A DNA stretch of 44,188 nt from an uncultured Clostridia bacterium (lineage in GTDB: Bacteria > Bacillota > Clostridia > TANB77 > CAG-508). The notes under the pieces are model-generated. The model saw nothing but the letters and a program-made list of their open reading frames with translations. It made no database searches and was not told the origin of the DNA. Within the stretch, counting starts at the first letter, position 1. Every line of letters starts with the position of its first letter. A program made the translations under genes and the position numbers. Where the stretch lies: assembly GCA_949118805.1 (NCBI GenBank), contig CASAUJ010000010.1:1-44188 (forward strand), written 5' to 3'. This document shows positions 14,816 to 23,267 of this stretch, one piece after another.

Positions 14816-15784
14816 TTAATTTAACCACTCTGGATTTTCTAAATACCAATCAATTGTCTTTAGAATACCATCTTCAAATTTTGTTTTTGGATACCAACCA
14901 AGTTCATTTTTAATTTTCGTTGGATCAATTGCATATCGATAATCATGTCCTTTTCGATCTGCTACATGTTCTATCAAGTCTTCTGATTTTCCTAGTCTTT
15001 GTAAAATTAATTTTACAATTTCAAGGTTTCTTTTTTCATTGTGTCCACCAATATTATACCTTTCTCCTGCCACGCCTTTATGAAATACTAGATCAATTGC
15101 TTCACAATGATCTTCTACATATAACCAATCTCTAATATTTTTTCCTTCTCCATAAACTGGTAATTTTTCATCTTTTAATGCTAATTGAATCATATGTGGA
15201 ATTAATTTTTCATGATGTTGGTAAGGACCGTAATTATTGGAACAATTGGTTACATTTACATTCATTTTATAAGTTTCTTTATAGGCCAAGGCAATTAGAT
15301 CTGAACTAGCTTTTGAAGAAGAATAAGGGCTACTTGGTTGAATTGGTGATTTTTCTGTAAAATATCCTTCTTCTCCTAAAGATCCATAAACTTCATCGGT
15401 TGAAATATGAACAAATTTATTTTGACTGCCTTCTCCCCATACTTGTTTTGCAGCTTCTAATAAAGTATGTGTTCCTATCACATTTGTTTGAGTAAATACA
15501 AATGGATTTTTAATACTATTGTCTACATGAGATTCTGCTGCAAAGTGAATGACTCCATTTATTTGATACTTCTCAAAAATTTCTTTCATTTTTTCAAAAT
15601 CACAAATATCTGCTTGTATAAAAGTTATCTTATCTTCTACTTTTTTTAGATTATTCTTATTTCCTGCATAAGTTAATTTATCTACTACTACTACATGATA
15701 ATCAGGATATCGATTGGCAAAATACTCTGCAAAGTTTGCTCCAATAAAACCTGCTGCTCCTGTTACTAATACATTTTTACTCAT
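14816..15784 (-). CDS. rfbB: dTDP-glucose 4,6-dehydratase
   Basis: RfbB (RmlB) converts dTDP-glucose to dTDP-4-keto-6-deoxyglucose, the second step of dTDP-L-rhamnose synthesis. The 322-residue SDR protein has the NAD-binding VTGAAGFIGANFAEYF, FAAESHVDNSI, the STDEVYG motif, the catalytic YSSSKASSD (Tyr-x3-Lys) and NNYGPYQHHEKLIP. The start has AAAGGAAA upstream. It is the last gene of the operon rfbD-rfbA-rfbC-rfbB and is separated from rfbC by about 96 bases that hold a GGGAC repeat element. The terminator at 14771-14809 follows directly. Confidence 0.97.
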   Translation of the reverse strand: MSKNVLVTGAAGFIGANFAEYFANRYPDYHVVVVDKLTYAGNKNNLKKVEDKITFIQADICDFEKMKEIFEKYQINGVIHFAAESHVDNSIKNPFVFTQTNVIGTHTLLEAAKQVWGEGSQNKFVHISTDEVYGSLGEEGYFTEKSPIQPSSPYSSSKASSDLIALAYKETYKMNVNVTNCSNNYGPYQHHEKLIPHMIQLALKDEKLPVYGEGKNIRDWLYVEDHCEAIDLVFHKGVAGERYNIGGHNEKRNLEIVKLILQRLGKSEDLIEHVADRKGHDYRYAIDPTKIKNELGWYPKTKFEDGILKTIDWYLENPEWLN

Positions 15785-15834
15785 TTTTATATTTCCTTTC
15801 TTTCTGAAGTTGAGAACACTTTTTTTATTTTTAA

Positions 15835-15893
15835 GGACTGTCCCCTAAATCCTTATTTTGAGGATTTAAAAGAGCGTCCCTTAAATCCCTCTT
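15835..15893. repeat. GGGAC-type repeat element at the rfbC 3' end
   Basis: Two 13-base direct copies, GTCCCCTAAATCC (15840-15852) and GTCCCTTAAATCC (15876-15888), differ at one base and lie 36 bp apart. An 8-bp hairpin (15846-15853 with 15861-15868) sits between them. The second copy contains the rfbC stop codon. On the minus strand both read GGATTTA(A/G)GGGAC. It resembles the other intergenic GGGAC palindromes here but is more degenerate. Confidence 0.7.
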
Positions 15894-16462
15894 TTAAATA
15901 AATCACTCTTTTTTAATTCTTTTAGAGAAGGCCAATTAGCATCTTTTTCAGAAGTTAATAATTCTGACACCTTCATATTTCCTAAAGGCCATTCAATAGC
16001 AACATCAGGATCATTCCATGCCAATCCTCCTTCTGCTTCATGATTATAAATATCATCACATTTATAAGTAAATTCCGCTTCTTCTGATAGCACTAAAAAT
16101 CCATGGGCAAATCCTCGTGGTATCATAAACATTTTCTTATTTTCTTCTGATAGAATAACCCCTTCCCATTTTCCATAGGTTTTACTATTAGGTCTTAAAT
16201 CTACTGCCACATCAAATACTTCTCCTTTGATAACTCTTACCAATTTTGCTTGTGTATTTTCTTTTTGATAGTGTAACCCTCTTAGTACTCCTTTTTTAGA
16301 TTTTGATTGATTATCTTGAACAAATTTATAATTTAATCCTATTTCTGCAAAATCTGGTTCATTATAAGTTTCCATGAAATAACCTCTATTGTCTCCCAAT
16401 ACAGTTGGCTCTATAATACATACTCCTTCAATTGAAGTTTCTATCTTTTTAAACTTTCCCAC
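15881..16462 (-). CDS. rfbC: dTDP-4-dehydrorhamnose 3,5-epimerase
   Basis: RfbC (RmlC) epimerises dTDP-4-keto-6-deoxyglucose at C3 and C5, the third step of the rhamnose pathway. The cupin-fold sequence shows GDNRGYFMETYNEPDF, KGVLRGLHYQ (catalytic His), VRVIKGEVFDVAVDLR, FMIPRGFAHGFLVLS and LAWNDPDVAIEWPL. A GTG start at 16462 is chosen because AAGGAGGG lies 7 bases upstream and the family begins here; an ATG 30 bases further up has no such site. This gives 193 residues. The TAA is followed at once by GGGACG of a repeat element. rfbA lies 33 bases upstream. Confidence 0.95.
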   Translation of the reverse strand: MGKFKKIETSIEGVCIIEPTVLGDNRGYFMETYNEPDFAEIGLNYKFVQDNQSKSKKGVLRGLHYQKENTQAKLVRVIKGEVFDVAVDLRPNSKTYGKWEGVILSEENKKMFMIPRGFAHGFLVLSEEAEFTYKCDDIYNHEAEGGLAWNDPDVAIEWPLGNMKVSELLTSEKDANWPSLKELKKSDLFKRGI

Positions 16463-16495
16463 TTGTTTCCCTCCTTTTTTCTTTTGGTTCATTTA

Positions 16496-17383
16496 TTACA
16501 AAGAACTATTTTCTTGTGCCATTTCTTTTAGGTATTTTCCATATTCTGTTTTTATATAATGGTCTGCTAGTTTTGATAATTCTCCTACTGTTATCCAGCC
16601 TTTTTGATAAGCAATCTCTTCTGGACAACAAACTTGTATTCCTTGTCTTTTTTCAATTGTCTGTACAAAACTTGCCGTTTCAATTAAAGCATCATGTGTT
16701 CCTGTATCAAACCAAGCCATGCCACTTCCCAATTTTTCCACAGTAAGTTTTCCACGTTTCATATATTCATCATTGACAGATGTAATTTCTAATTCTCCTC
16801 TTGCAGATGGTTTGATACTTTTCGCGATTCGAATGACATCATTGGTATAAAAGTACAATCCTGGTACCGCATAATTAGATTTTGGTTCTTCTGGTTTTTC
16901 TTCAATTGATACTGCTTTTCCATTTTGATCAATTTCTACCACGCCATATCTTCTTGGATCTTTTACATAATAACCAAATATAGTAGATTCTTCTTCTCTT
17001 TTATTAGCTCTTTCTAATATTTCAGGTAAATGAGAACCATAGAACATATTATCTCCTAAAATCATAGCTACATTATCATTTCCTATAAATTCTTCCCCTA
17101 TAATAAATGCTTCTGCTAGTCCATTTGGTTTTTCTTGCACTTTATATTCAAATTTCATTCCCCATTGTGAACCATCTCCTAATAATTCTTGGAATACAAC
17201 TACATCTCTTGGTGTTGATATAATTAATATTTCTTTAATTCCTGCTTCCATTAAAACAGAAATAGGATAATAAATCATTGGTTTGTCATAAACTGGCATA
17301 ATTTGTTTTGAAATTGCAAGTGTCAATGGATATAACCTTGTTCCACTTCCTCCTGCTAAAATGATACCTTTTCTCTTTTTCAT
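16496..17383 (-). CDS. rfbA: Glucose-1-phosphate thymidylyltransferase
   Basis: RfbA (RmlA) joins dTTP and glucose 1-phosphate to give dTDP-glucose, the first and regulated step of rhamnose synthesis. The 295-residue product has the nucleotidyltransferase signature GIILAGGSGTRLYPLT, then KQIMPVYDKPMIYYP, ILGDNMFYG and the sugar-binding EEKPEEPKSNYAVPGLYFY. The ATG is one base after the rfbD stop, and its ribosome site GAGGGGAA lies inside the end of rfbD, so translation is coupled. Dimer-type RmlA length. Confidence 0.97.
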   Translation of the reverse strand: MKKRKGIILAGGSGTRLYPLTLAISKQIMPVYDKPMIYYPISVLMEAGIKEILIISTPRDVVVFQELLGDGSQWGMKFEYKVQEKPNGLAEAFIIGEEFIGNDNVAMILGDNMFYGSHLPEILERANKREEESTIFGYYVKDPRRYGVVEIDQNGKAVSIEEKPEEPKSNYAVPGLYFYTNDVIRIAKSIKPSARGELEITSVNDEYMKRGKLTVEKLGSGMAWFDTGTHDALIETASFVQTIEKRQGIQVCCPEEIAYQKGWITVGELSKLADHYIKTEYGKYLKEMAQENSSL

Positions 17384-17384
17384 A

Positions 17385-18248
17385 CTACATTTTCCCCTCT
17401 TCTTTTAAATATCTCTTTAAGGCATCCTCCCACTGTGGTACACTAACACCTTGTGCCAATAATTTTTCTTTTGATAATTGTGAGTTTTTCGGTCTTTTCG
17501 CTTGTGTAATTTTCATCTTTTCAATATATTGTTCTGTGGTTACTGGATTCACTTTACAAATAATTCCCACATCCTCAAAAATTGCCTTGGTAAAATCATA
17601 CCATGTTGTATAGCCCTGATTAGTAGCATGATACACACCATAAGGTATTTTCTTTTCTATCGCTTCCCCTATTATATTAGCCAAATCTTCCGCATAAGTA
17701 GGAGAACCATGTTGATCTGCTACCACACTAATTTCATCTTTTGTTTCTCCTAAATTTATCATAGTTCTTACAAAGTTGTTTCCATCTCCATATAGCCATG
17801 CAGTTCGAAATATATAATATTTCTCCATATTAGCCTGTATCTGCTCTTCCCCATGTAATTTTGTAATTCCATATGCAGTTACTGGTGCTTTTGGATCTTC
17901 TTCCTGATAATCTTTTTCTACTTCTAAATCCCCACCAAACACATAATCTGTACTAATATGCACTAATACACATTCATTTTCCTTAGCCGCTTTTGCTAAG
18001 TTTCTTGGACCATCAGCATTAATTTTTTCCACAATCTCTCCTGCTGTCTCTGCTTTATCTACTGCTGTAAAAGCAGCACAATTAATAATATAATCTGGTT
18101 TTGTTTTATTCACAAATTCTAAAACTCCTATTTGATTTGTAATATCCAAATCTGCTACATCTGTACAAATCAATTCATTACCTTGCCCCAATCTTTTTCT
18201 TACAGATTTAGCAAGCATTCCATTTGCTCCTGTAATTAATATTTTCAC
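17385..18248 (-). CDS. rfbD: dTDP-4-dehydrorhamnose reductase
   Basis: RfbD (RmlD) reduces dTDP-4-keto-L-rhamnose to dTDP-L-rhamnose with NAD(P)H. The SDR sequence has ILITGANGMLAKSV at the N-terminus, INCAAFTAVDKAE, HISTDYVFGG, the catalytic YGITKLHGEE (Tyr-x3-Lys), RTAWLYG and YHATNQGYTTWYDF. The GTG at 18248 is the start: AAGGAAG lies 7 bases upstream, the length of 287 residues is typical, and the longer frame's ATG at 18284 falls within the -10 of the operon promoter. It is the first gene of rfbD-rfbA-rfbC-rfbB. Confidence 0.96.
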   Translation of the reverse strand: MKILITGANGMLAKSVRKRLGQGNELICTDVADLDITNQIGVLEFVNKTKPDYIINCAAFTAVDKAETAGEIVEKINADGPRNLAKAAKENECVLVHISTDYVFGGDLEVEKDYQEEDPKAPVTAYGITKLHGEEQIQANMEKYYIFRTAWLYGDGNNFVRTMINLGETKDEISVVADQHGSPTYAEDLANIIGEAIEKKIPYGVYHATNQGYTTWYDFTKAIFEDVGIICKVNPVTTEQYIEKMKITQAKRPKNSQLSKEKLLAQGVSVPQWEDALKRYLKEEGKM

Positions 18249-18279
18249 ATTAACACTTCCTTTCGACTTTTTCCTTGTT

Positions 18280-18308
18280 ATCATATCATTTTAATTAGAA
18301 AAGCACAA
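18280..18308 (-). promoter_or_regulatory. Promoter of the rfbDACB operon
   Basis: TTGTGC (18303-18308) and TATGAT (18280-18285) are 17 bp apart on the minus strand. The leader to the GTG at 18248 would be about 25 bases. It starts about 20 bases inside from the large inverted repeat. Confidence 0.6.
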
Positions 18309-18326
18309 GAGCTTTATCATTTTTTA

Positions 18327-18591
18327 TGGCTAAAATGGGACAGGTTCGTTGTATCCATTTATGGCTAAAGTGGGACAGACACACCTTAGCCATAAGAATC
18401 CATTAAATTGTAAAATTATGTATAAAAACACACCTTTGTGATATGTTATTTCTATCATAAAAGGTGCGTTTTTCCTTATATATTAATATTTCCCATTTTC
18501 TCGATAAGTAATTTTCATAGAAAAATGGCTAAAGTGTGTCTGTCCCACTTTAGCCATAAATGGATACAACGAACCTGTCCCGCTTTAGCCA
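18327..18591. repeat. 66-bp inverted repeat with GGGACAGG/GGGACAGAC motifs between GH25 gene and rfbD
   Basis: Arms at 18327-18392 and 18526-18591 are reverse complements with 3 mismatches in 66. Each arm is itself composite: TGGCTAAA, GGGACAGGTTCGTTG, ATCCATTTATGGCTAAAG, GGGACAGACACA and TTAGCCA. The 133-base centre holds a separate terminator-like hairpin. The right arm contains the TAA of the GH25 gene within TGGCTAA. This explains the roughly 300-base gap; no gene is seen in it. Confidence 0.92.
18424..18474 (-). terminator. Terminator-like hairpin inside the large inverted repeat
   Basis: An imperfect stem of about 18 bp (from AAAAACACACCTTT to AAAGGTGCGTTTTT, with a few mismatches) around an AT-rich loop is followed by a T-run in both directions. 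It would end transcription of the GH25 gene on the minus strand. Confidence 0.6.
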
Positions 18592-21500
18592 CGCTTTTTA
18601 TACCATAGGTTCATATCTACATTTCCTGTGATTCCTGCTACTGCTCCAGAAGATGTGTATTGCCACATAACGTAAGATCCTCCGTATTCACAAACATGAT
18701 TCCATTGGGCAACCCATTTATCATATTGATCTAATAATGGATTTTTTAATGGTCCATTTAACCAACTTAAACTTGCATAGATTCCTGTCTGATATCCTTT
18801 TGCTTTCATAATGGAACAAAATTCATCGGCTACTTCTACTCCACTTTCATAAGGTATTCCATTTTCCACTTTATAGCCATCTGCATCTTCTATGTCTATC
18901 CAAATACCACAAACTGGTTTTTTATTTCCTATCAGTCTTAGGACATGTTCGGCTTCTGATCTAGCCCCTTCTCTGTCTCCTGCATAAGAATACAAGTAAA
19001 CACCATAGGGAATTCCTATTCTTTCACATTCTTCCAAGTTTCTTTGAAACATTTCGTCATCTTGTTCTTCTACATTTCTTCCATAGCCACATCGAATAAT
19101 TGCAAAATCAATTTTGGATTCTTTTACTAAATCCCAATTGATCATTCCATTATGTTGTGATACATCCATTCCAAGTAATGCACTTGGAAAGAAATAAAAT
19201 CTTTGACTCAATCCTGCTAATTCATCTCCCAAAGAAGAAAAGGTTTTTATTGTAATAGTGTGTGATCCTGGTGCTAAGTTCTTTACTGGCACTATGGCAG
19301 AAAATCCTGGTGTTGGATTAACTTGTATTCCACCATATCCAGAAATAGCTCCAATAACATCTCCTCTTTCTGATCTTGTAACAAGATGGCTATAATCTCT
19401 TCCATCTACATATAATTTGACCGTAGCAATTGTTTCAGACATCTCCCAACCACTTACTTCTAAAGTATCTTCTTTAACATTTTTATTATCAATTGGCGTT
19501 TCGATATGGATTTTACCTTCATATTTTCTTACTTGAACTTTTGTTGATGCACTTCCTATAATTTCCCCTGTTTTAGAAGCTATTATATTAACTGTTACAG
19601 TATGGTTTCCATCTTTTACATTGGAAAGATCTAAATCCAAATCATAACCTGGTGATGGATTCATTTCTTTTCCCCCACAATCTTTAATCACATTAAATAC
19701 ATCATCTCTTACATATCTTGTTGCTTTCGCAATCACTTTATTATCTAATCTTACTTCTATGCTATCATTTTTATCTTCTGACAATGCCCAACCATTTACT
19801 TTCATAGATGTTTTAACTATTTTGTTGCTAATTGGCTGTTCAATTGCTAGTCTTGCATCATATTTATGTATTTTTATGATTCTACTTTGCTGTGCTAATA
19901 CTTTCCCAAATCTTGAAATCAATCTTGCTGTAATGGTGTGATTCCCATCTTTTAAAGTTGTCGCATCAATAGTTGAAATAAAACCTTCTGTTGGATTACT
20001 TTCTTTTCCTCCATAACTAGAAACTATATTTTCTAAATCATTTCTTGCATATCGATTTACTGTTTCTTTTATTTTAGTCCCATCTACTAACACTTCTAAT
20101 GTTGCTTTCTCATCTTCTGATACGACCCATCCATCTACTTTTATTTCTTTTTTTAACAAGGATTGTTCTTTTGGTAATTCCAAATTCATTCTTGTAGCAA
20201 AATTTCTAGATACGATAATCGTTCTGCTATTTTGTTGTATCACTTCTCCTGTGGAAGTCTCTATTTTTACGGTAATCGTGTGTTTTCCTTCTGATAATTT
20301 TGTAGCATCAATCTGAGCCTCAAAACCTGGGTTTGGATTTGCTTCTTTCCCCCCATATCCTTGTATGACTCTAAATACATCATTTCTTACATAACGAGTC
20401 GCATCCATATATTTTTTATGATCTACATAGATAGTAACATTGTCATTTTTATCTTCTGATAAAGTCCACCCCTGAATTATTAATTTATTGGTGCATGTTC
20501 GGTTCTCCTCTGGTTGTTCTAAATTCATTCTTCCTTCATATTTATGTATGTCAAACTTCTTGGAAGCAGTTGCTAACAATTCTCCTGCCTTTGTTCGAAC
20601 ATTAACAGTTATGGTATGTCTACCATCCAAAATTTTAGTAGTATTAATATCGATATTAAATCCAGGAGTCTTATTCGTTAGAACTCCACCATATCCTTTA
20701 ATTGTATATAATACATCAGCTCGAATATATCGTTCGACTTTTTCAGATACTTTTTTGTTATCTAATAAAACTTCTATCACTGCTTCTTTATCTTCTGACA
20801 TCATCCAACCATTTACTTTTACACTTGTTTTGGCTGTTGCATTTTCTCTTGGTAATTCTAAATTTAATAAAGTTTGATAACTTTTAGCTACTCTTATTGT
20901 TTTTTGCCCACTTGTCATTAACTCTCCATTTGATGCTCTTAACTCTACTGTAATAGTATGCAAACCATCTGGCAAATTAGCAGTATTCAGATCTAAATCA
21001 TAACCTGGATTAGCATTTGTTTCTTTTCCTCCATAACCTGAAAAGACTCTAAAGACATCTGTCCTTACATAACGTTTTGCCTCTCCCATTATTTTTCCAT
21101 CCAATTTTACAACTACTTTATCATTTTTATCGGTTGACAATGCCCAACCATTTATTTTTACATTTGTTTTAACTTCTTGCCCTTCCTCTGGTATTTCAAC
21201 CGCTAATCGACAATCGTATTTTTTAACATAAAATATCTTATCTTCAATCGTAAGAACTCTATTTTGACTCGATACAATTCTAACAGCTACTACATGGATA
21301 CCATCTTCTATATTAGATACATTCAATCTGTATTCAAACCCAGGTTTACGATTCGTTGTTCTCCCTCCAAATCCATGCACTGCTCTCAAAACATCTTCTC
21401 TCTCGTAACGATTTGGTGTTCCTATAATTCTTCCATCTAATAAAATTTGAAGATAGGAATTTCTGTCATCAGACATAGCCCATCCATTAATATTTACTTC

Positions 21501-21641
21501 TCCTTGTACTTGCTCATTTTGTCTTGGAACTTCTACATTAATTTTTCCCGTAGCTGCCATAACTTTATTGGATAACATCCCTAACACAAACATTGCTAAT
21601 ATTAGGATTCCAACTACTAACATCTTTTTTATCGCTTTCAT
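18585..21641 (-). CDS. Secreted GH25 muramidase with seven 113-residue Ig-like repeats
   Basis: The 1018-residue product has a signal peptide (residues 1-30, VMAA), seven tandem repeats and a C-terminal GH25 lysozyme-like domain (about 824-1018). Repeats 1-6 are each exactly 113 residues (32-144, 145-257, 258-370, 371-483, 484-596, 597-709); the seventh is about the same. Each has a GW(A/T/M)(L/M)S(E/D)D block, a RYxRxDVxxxxxGYGG block, NPxPG(F/Y) and DGxHTITV. They are Ig-like beta sandwiches of a type often found in Gram-positive wall proteins; I cannot name the family. GH25 motifs are GMDVSQHNGMINWDLVK, IRCGYGR, IWIDIEDADGY (catalytic Asp/Glu) and VDMNLWY. It has its own promoter (21679-21707). 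No sortase or membrane anchor is seen. The start is preceded by AGGGGTG. Confidence 0.92.
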   Translation of the reverse strand: MKAIKKMLVVGILILAMFVLGMLSNKVMAATGKINVEVPRQNEQVQGEVNINGWAMSDDRNSYLQILLDGRIIGTPNRYEREDVLRAVHGFGGRTTNRKPGFEYRLNVSNIEDGIHVVAVRIVSSQNRVLTIEDKIFYVKKYDCRLAVEIPEEGQEVKTNVKINGWALSTDKNDKVVVKLDGKIMGEAKRYVRTDVFRVFSGYGGKETNANPGYDLDLNTANLPDGLHTITVELRASNGELMTSGQKTIRVAKSYQTLLNLELPRENATAKTSVKVNGWMMSEDKEAVIEVLLDNKKVSEKVERYIRADVLYTIKGYGGVLTNKTPGFNIDINTTKILDGRHTITVNVRTKAGELLATASKKFDIHKYEGRMNLEQPEENRTCTNKLIIQGWTLSEDKNDNVTIYVDHKKYMDATRYVRNDVFRVIQGYGGKEANPNPGFEAQIDATKLSEGKHTITVKIETSTGEVIQQNSRTIIVSRNFATRMNLELPKEQSLLKKEIKVDGWVVSEDEKATLEVLVDGTKIKETVNRYARNDLENIVSSYGGKESNPTEGFISTIDATTLKDGNHTITARLISRFGKVLAQQSRIIKIHKYDARLAIEQPISNKIVKTSMKVNGWALSEDKNDSIEVRLDNKVIAKATRYVRDDVFNVIKDCGGKEMNPSPGYDLDLDLSNVKDGNHTVTVNIIASKTGEIIGSASTKVQVRKYEGKIHIETPIDNKNVKEDTLEVSGWEMSETIATVKLYVDGRDYSHLVTRSERGDVIGAISGYGGIQVNPTPGFSAIVPVKNLAPGSHTITIKTFSSLGDELAGLSQRFYFFPSALLGMDVSQHNGMINWDLVKESKIDFAIIRCGYGRNVEEQDDEMFQRNLEECERIGIPYGVYLYSYAGDREGARSEAEHVLRLIGNKKPVCGIWIDIEDADGYKVENGIPYESGVEVADEFCSIMKAKGYQTGIYASLSWLNGPLKNPLLDQYDKWVAQWNHVCEYGGSYVMWQYTSSGAVAGITGNVDMNLWYKKRG

Positions 21642-21678
21642 TTGTTTGCACCCCTATTGTTTCACTTATTCTACCTTC

Positions 21679-21707
21679 ATTATAGCATATCCTATTTTCT
21701 ACTTCAA
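21679..21707 (-). promoter_or_regulatory. Promoter of the GH25 gene
   Basis: TTGAAG (21702-21707) and TATAAT (21679-21684) are separated by 17 bp on the minus strand, with a leader of about 30 bases to the ATG at 21641. It shows that the muramidase gene is not only read through from the polysaccharide operon. Confidence 0.7.
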
Positions 21708-21724
21708 AAGAAAATTTTTCCATT

Positions 21725-22120
21725 TTATTTTGCCACTGGCAATTTGAAATTCATAATTAAAATTCCTACAATAACAATGGTTGCTCCAATGATTCCTTGT
21801 ATGCTGATTTCTTCCTTAAATACCATTTTAGATGCTACTAAAGTAAGTACTTGTACAATTCCTGTTACAATTGGCATAATATAGCTTAAATCAAACATAA
21901 CCACTACTCTGGTAAATAGTAAAAAACTGCATAAATAGCAAATTAATCCAATTAAGCTTACTGGACTAATTCCAAAGTTAAGATTTCCTTCTTGCATAGA
22001 AATACTACCTGGATTTCCACCCTTTTTCATTAAAATTAATCCTGATAAAGTAAGAATAATATAAATCACGATTAAAACAAATTGCATTGTCTTTCTACTC
22101 CTTTTTTTTGTTTCTTCCAT
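21725..22120 (-). CDS. Small EamA/SMR-like four-helix transporter
   Basis: The 131-residue product has four membrane helices (from about residues 11, 47, 71 and 102) in the small DMT/EamA style: FVLIVIYIILTLSGLILMKKG, then LIGLICYLCSFLLFTRVVVMF and a final GIIGATIVIVGILIMNF. Small proteins of this type beside glycosyltransferases act in some systems (ArnE/ArnF-like) as flippases for undecaprenyl-phosphate sugars, which is the inferred role here. The start at 22120 is chosen because AAAAAGGAGAAA lies just upstream; the longer frame begins 39 bases earlier without a good site. It is the last gene of the polysaccharide operon. Confidence 0.75.
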   Translation of the reverse strand: MEETKKRSRKTMQFVLIVIYIILTLSGLILMKKGGNPGSISMQEGNLNFGISPVSLIGLICYLCSFLLFTRVVVMFDLSYIMPIVTGIVQVLTLVASKMVFKEEISIQGIIGATIVIVGILIMNFKLPVAK

Positions 22121-22205
22121 TGGTATTTTCTCCTTTTTGATCCTTCCCATTGTTACCATTCCTAATTAAAATTTTGTTATGATTCATCCTGTTTCTGAAT
22201 GGTAA

Positions 22206-23255
22206 CTACCATTTAATATCTATTTTTAATTTACTTATCATAAAATTGTAAATTCCCATAAATATTCTAAATAAACCTGAGACATATACTTTCTTCATAA
22301 TAGCTACTTTTGTATTAGAATGATGGCTAATACAATAAGAAAGTTTTAAATATTTTGATTTTCTCCAACTAGAAAAATTCGTATCTAGATAAGTTCTATT
22401 TTTCTTTAATTCTTCTTTAAAATTACTGGTCTTATCTGCTGAAATACGAAACATAAGAGAAATTCCAAAATGTAAAAATGTCATGGCATCTATTACTGGT
22501 AATAATTTTTTACCATTTTCATCTGTTTCATAAATTGCTTTAATTCTAAGCATAGCCTCTTGGGTTGCTTCCACTTGTTCTTTTTTTATGGTTGCCATGA
22601 TAGAATCTTGTCTAACCATATAATAATACAAACTATCTTTAATAAAAGTTATTTTTTTTGTATTTAAATAGGCTAATAATAAGAACATCATATCATCAAA
22701 AATTCTAGGCGGATTGTCTAAATTTTTCATATTTTTTAATACTTCTGCCTTATATAGTTTGTTCCACAATGCTGTATTGATAGAAATAATATCTTCTGGA
22801 TTGCTGTCCATATCGATTACTTTTCCCGCAAATTGTGTCATTTCCGTAGAATACACATGTCCTGTATCTACATCCATTCGATCAAATCCGCAAACTGAAA
22901 TATCAGCATTTGTCTCTTTTGCTGCTTGATATAATTTTTCTGCATAATCAGTGGCAATATAATCATCTGAATCAGTAAATCCGATGTATTCTCCATTTGC
23001 TTTTGCAATTCCATCAAAACGTCCTTTCCAAACCCCCTCATTTGGTTTATCAATAATGACAATATTTTTATCTGGATATTTCTCTTGATATTCTTTTAAA
23101 ATATTAAGACAATTGTCTGGTGAACCATCATTGATACAAATAATCTCTACTCCATCTAAAGTTTGATTGACCAAAGAATCCATACTTCTATGTAAATACT
23201 TCTCTACTTTATATACTGGTACAATAATACTAACTTTTATTTTTTCGTTCTTCAT
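22206..23255 (-). CDS. Glycosyltransferase, GT2 family
   Basis: The 349-residue product begins with a GT-A domain: VSIIVPVYKVEKYLHRSMDSLVNQT, ICINDGSPDN, NEGVWKGRFDGIAKANGEYIGF and the metal-binding TDSDDYIA. The C-terminal 140 residues are basic and partly helical, with LYYYMVRQDSIM in the usual place. It resembles transferases that add a single sugar to a lipid-linked glycan at the cytoplasmic face; donor and acceptor cannot be told. Its ribosome site GAGGAAG overlaps the glf stop region, only 12 bases away. Its neighbour Glf suggests, but does not show, use of galactofuranose. Confidence 0.88.
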   Translation of the reverse strand: MKNEKIKVSIIVPVYKVEKYLHRSMDSLVNQTLDGVEIICINDGSPDNCLNILKEYQEKYPDKNIVIIDKPNEGVWKGRFDGIAKANGEYIGFTDSDDYIATDYAEKLYQAAKETNADISVCGFDRMDVDTGHVYSTEMTQFAGKVIDMDSNPEDIISINTALWNKLYKAEVLKNMKNLDNPPRIFDDMMFLLLAYLNTKKITFIKDSLYYYMVRQDSIMATIKKEQVEATQEAMLRIKAIYETDENGKKLLPVIDAMTFLHFGISLMFRISADKTSNFKEELKKNRTYLDTNFSSWRKSKYLKLSYCISHHSNTKVAIMKKVYVSGLFRIFMGIYNFMISKLKIDIKW

Positions 23256-23267
23256 TTTTTCTTCCTC

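Noticed and set aside
18249..18284. Upstream ATG of rfbD
   Set aside because: It overlaps the predicted -10 element, and the GTG at 18248 has a proper ribosome site and gives the family's usual N-terminus.
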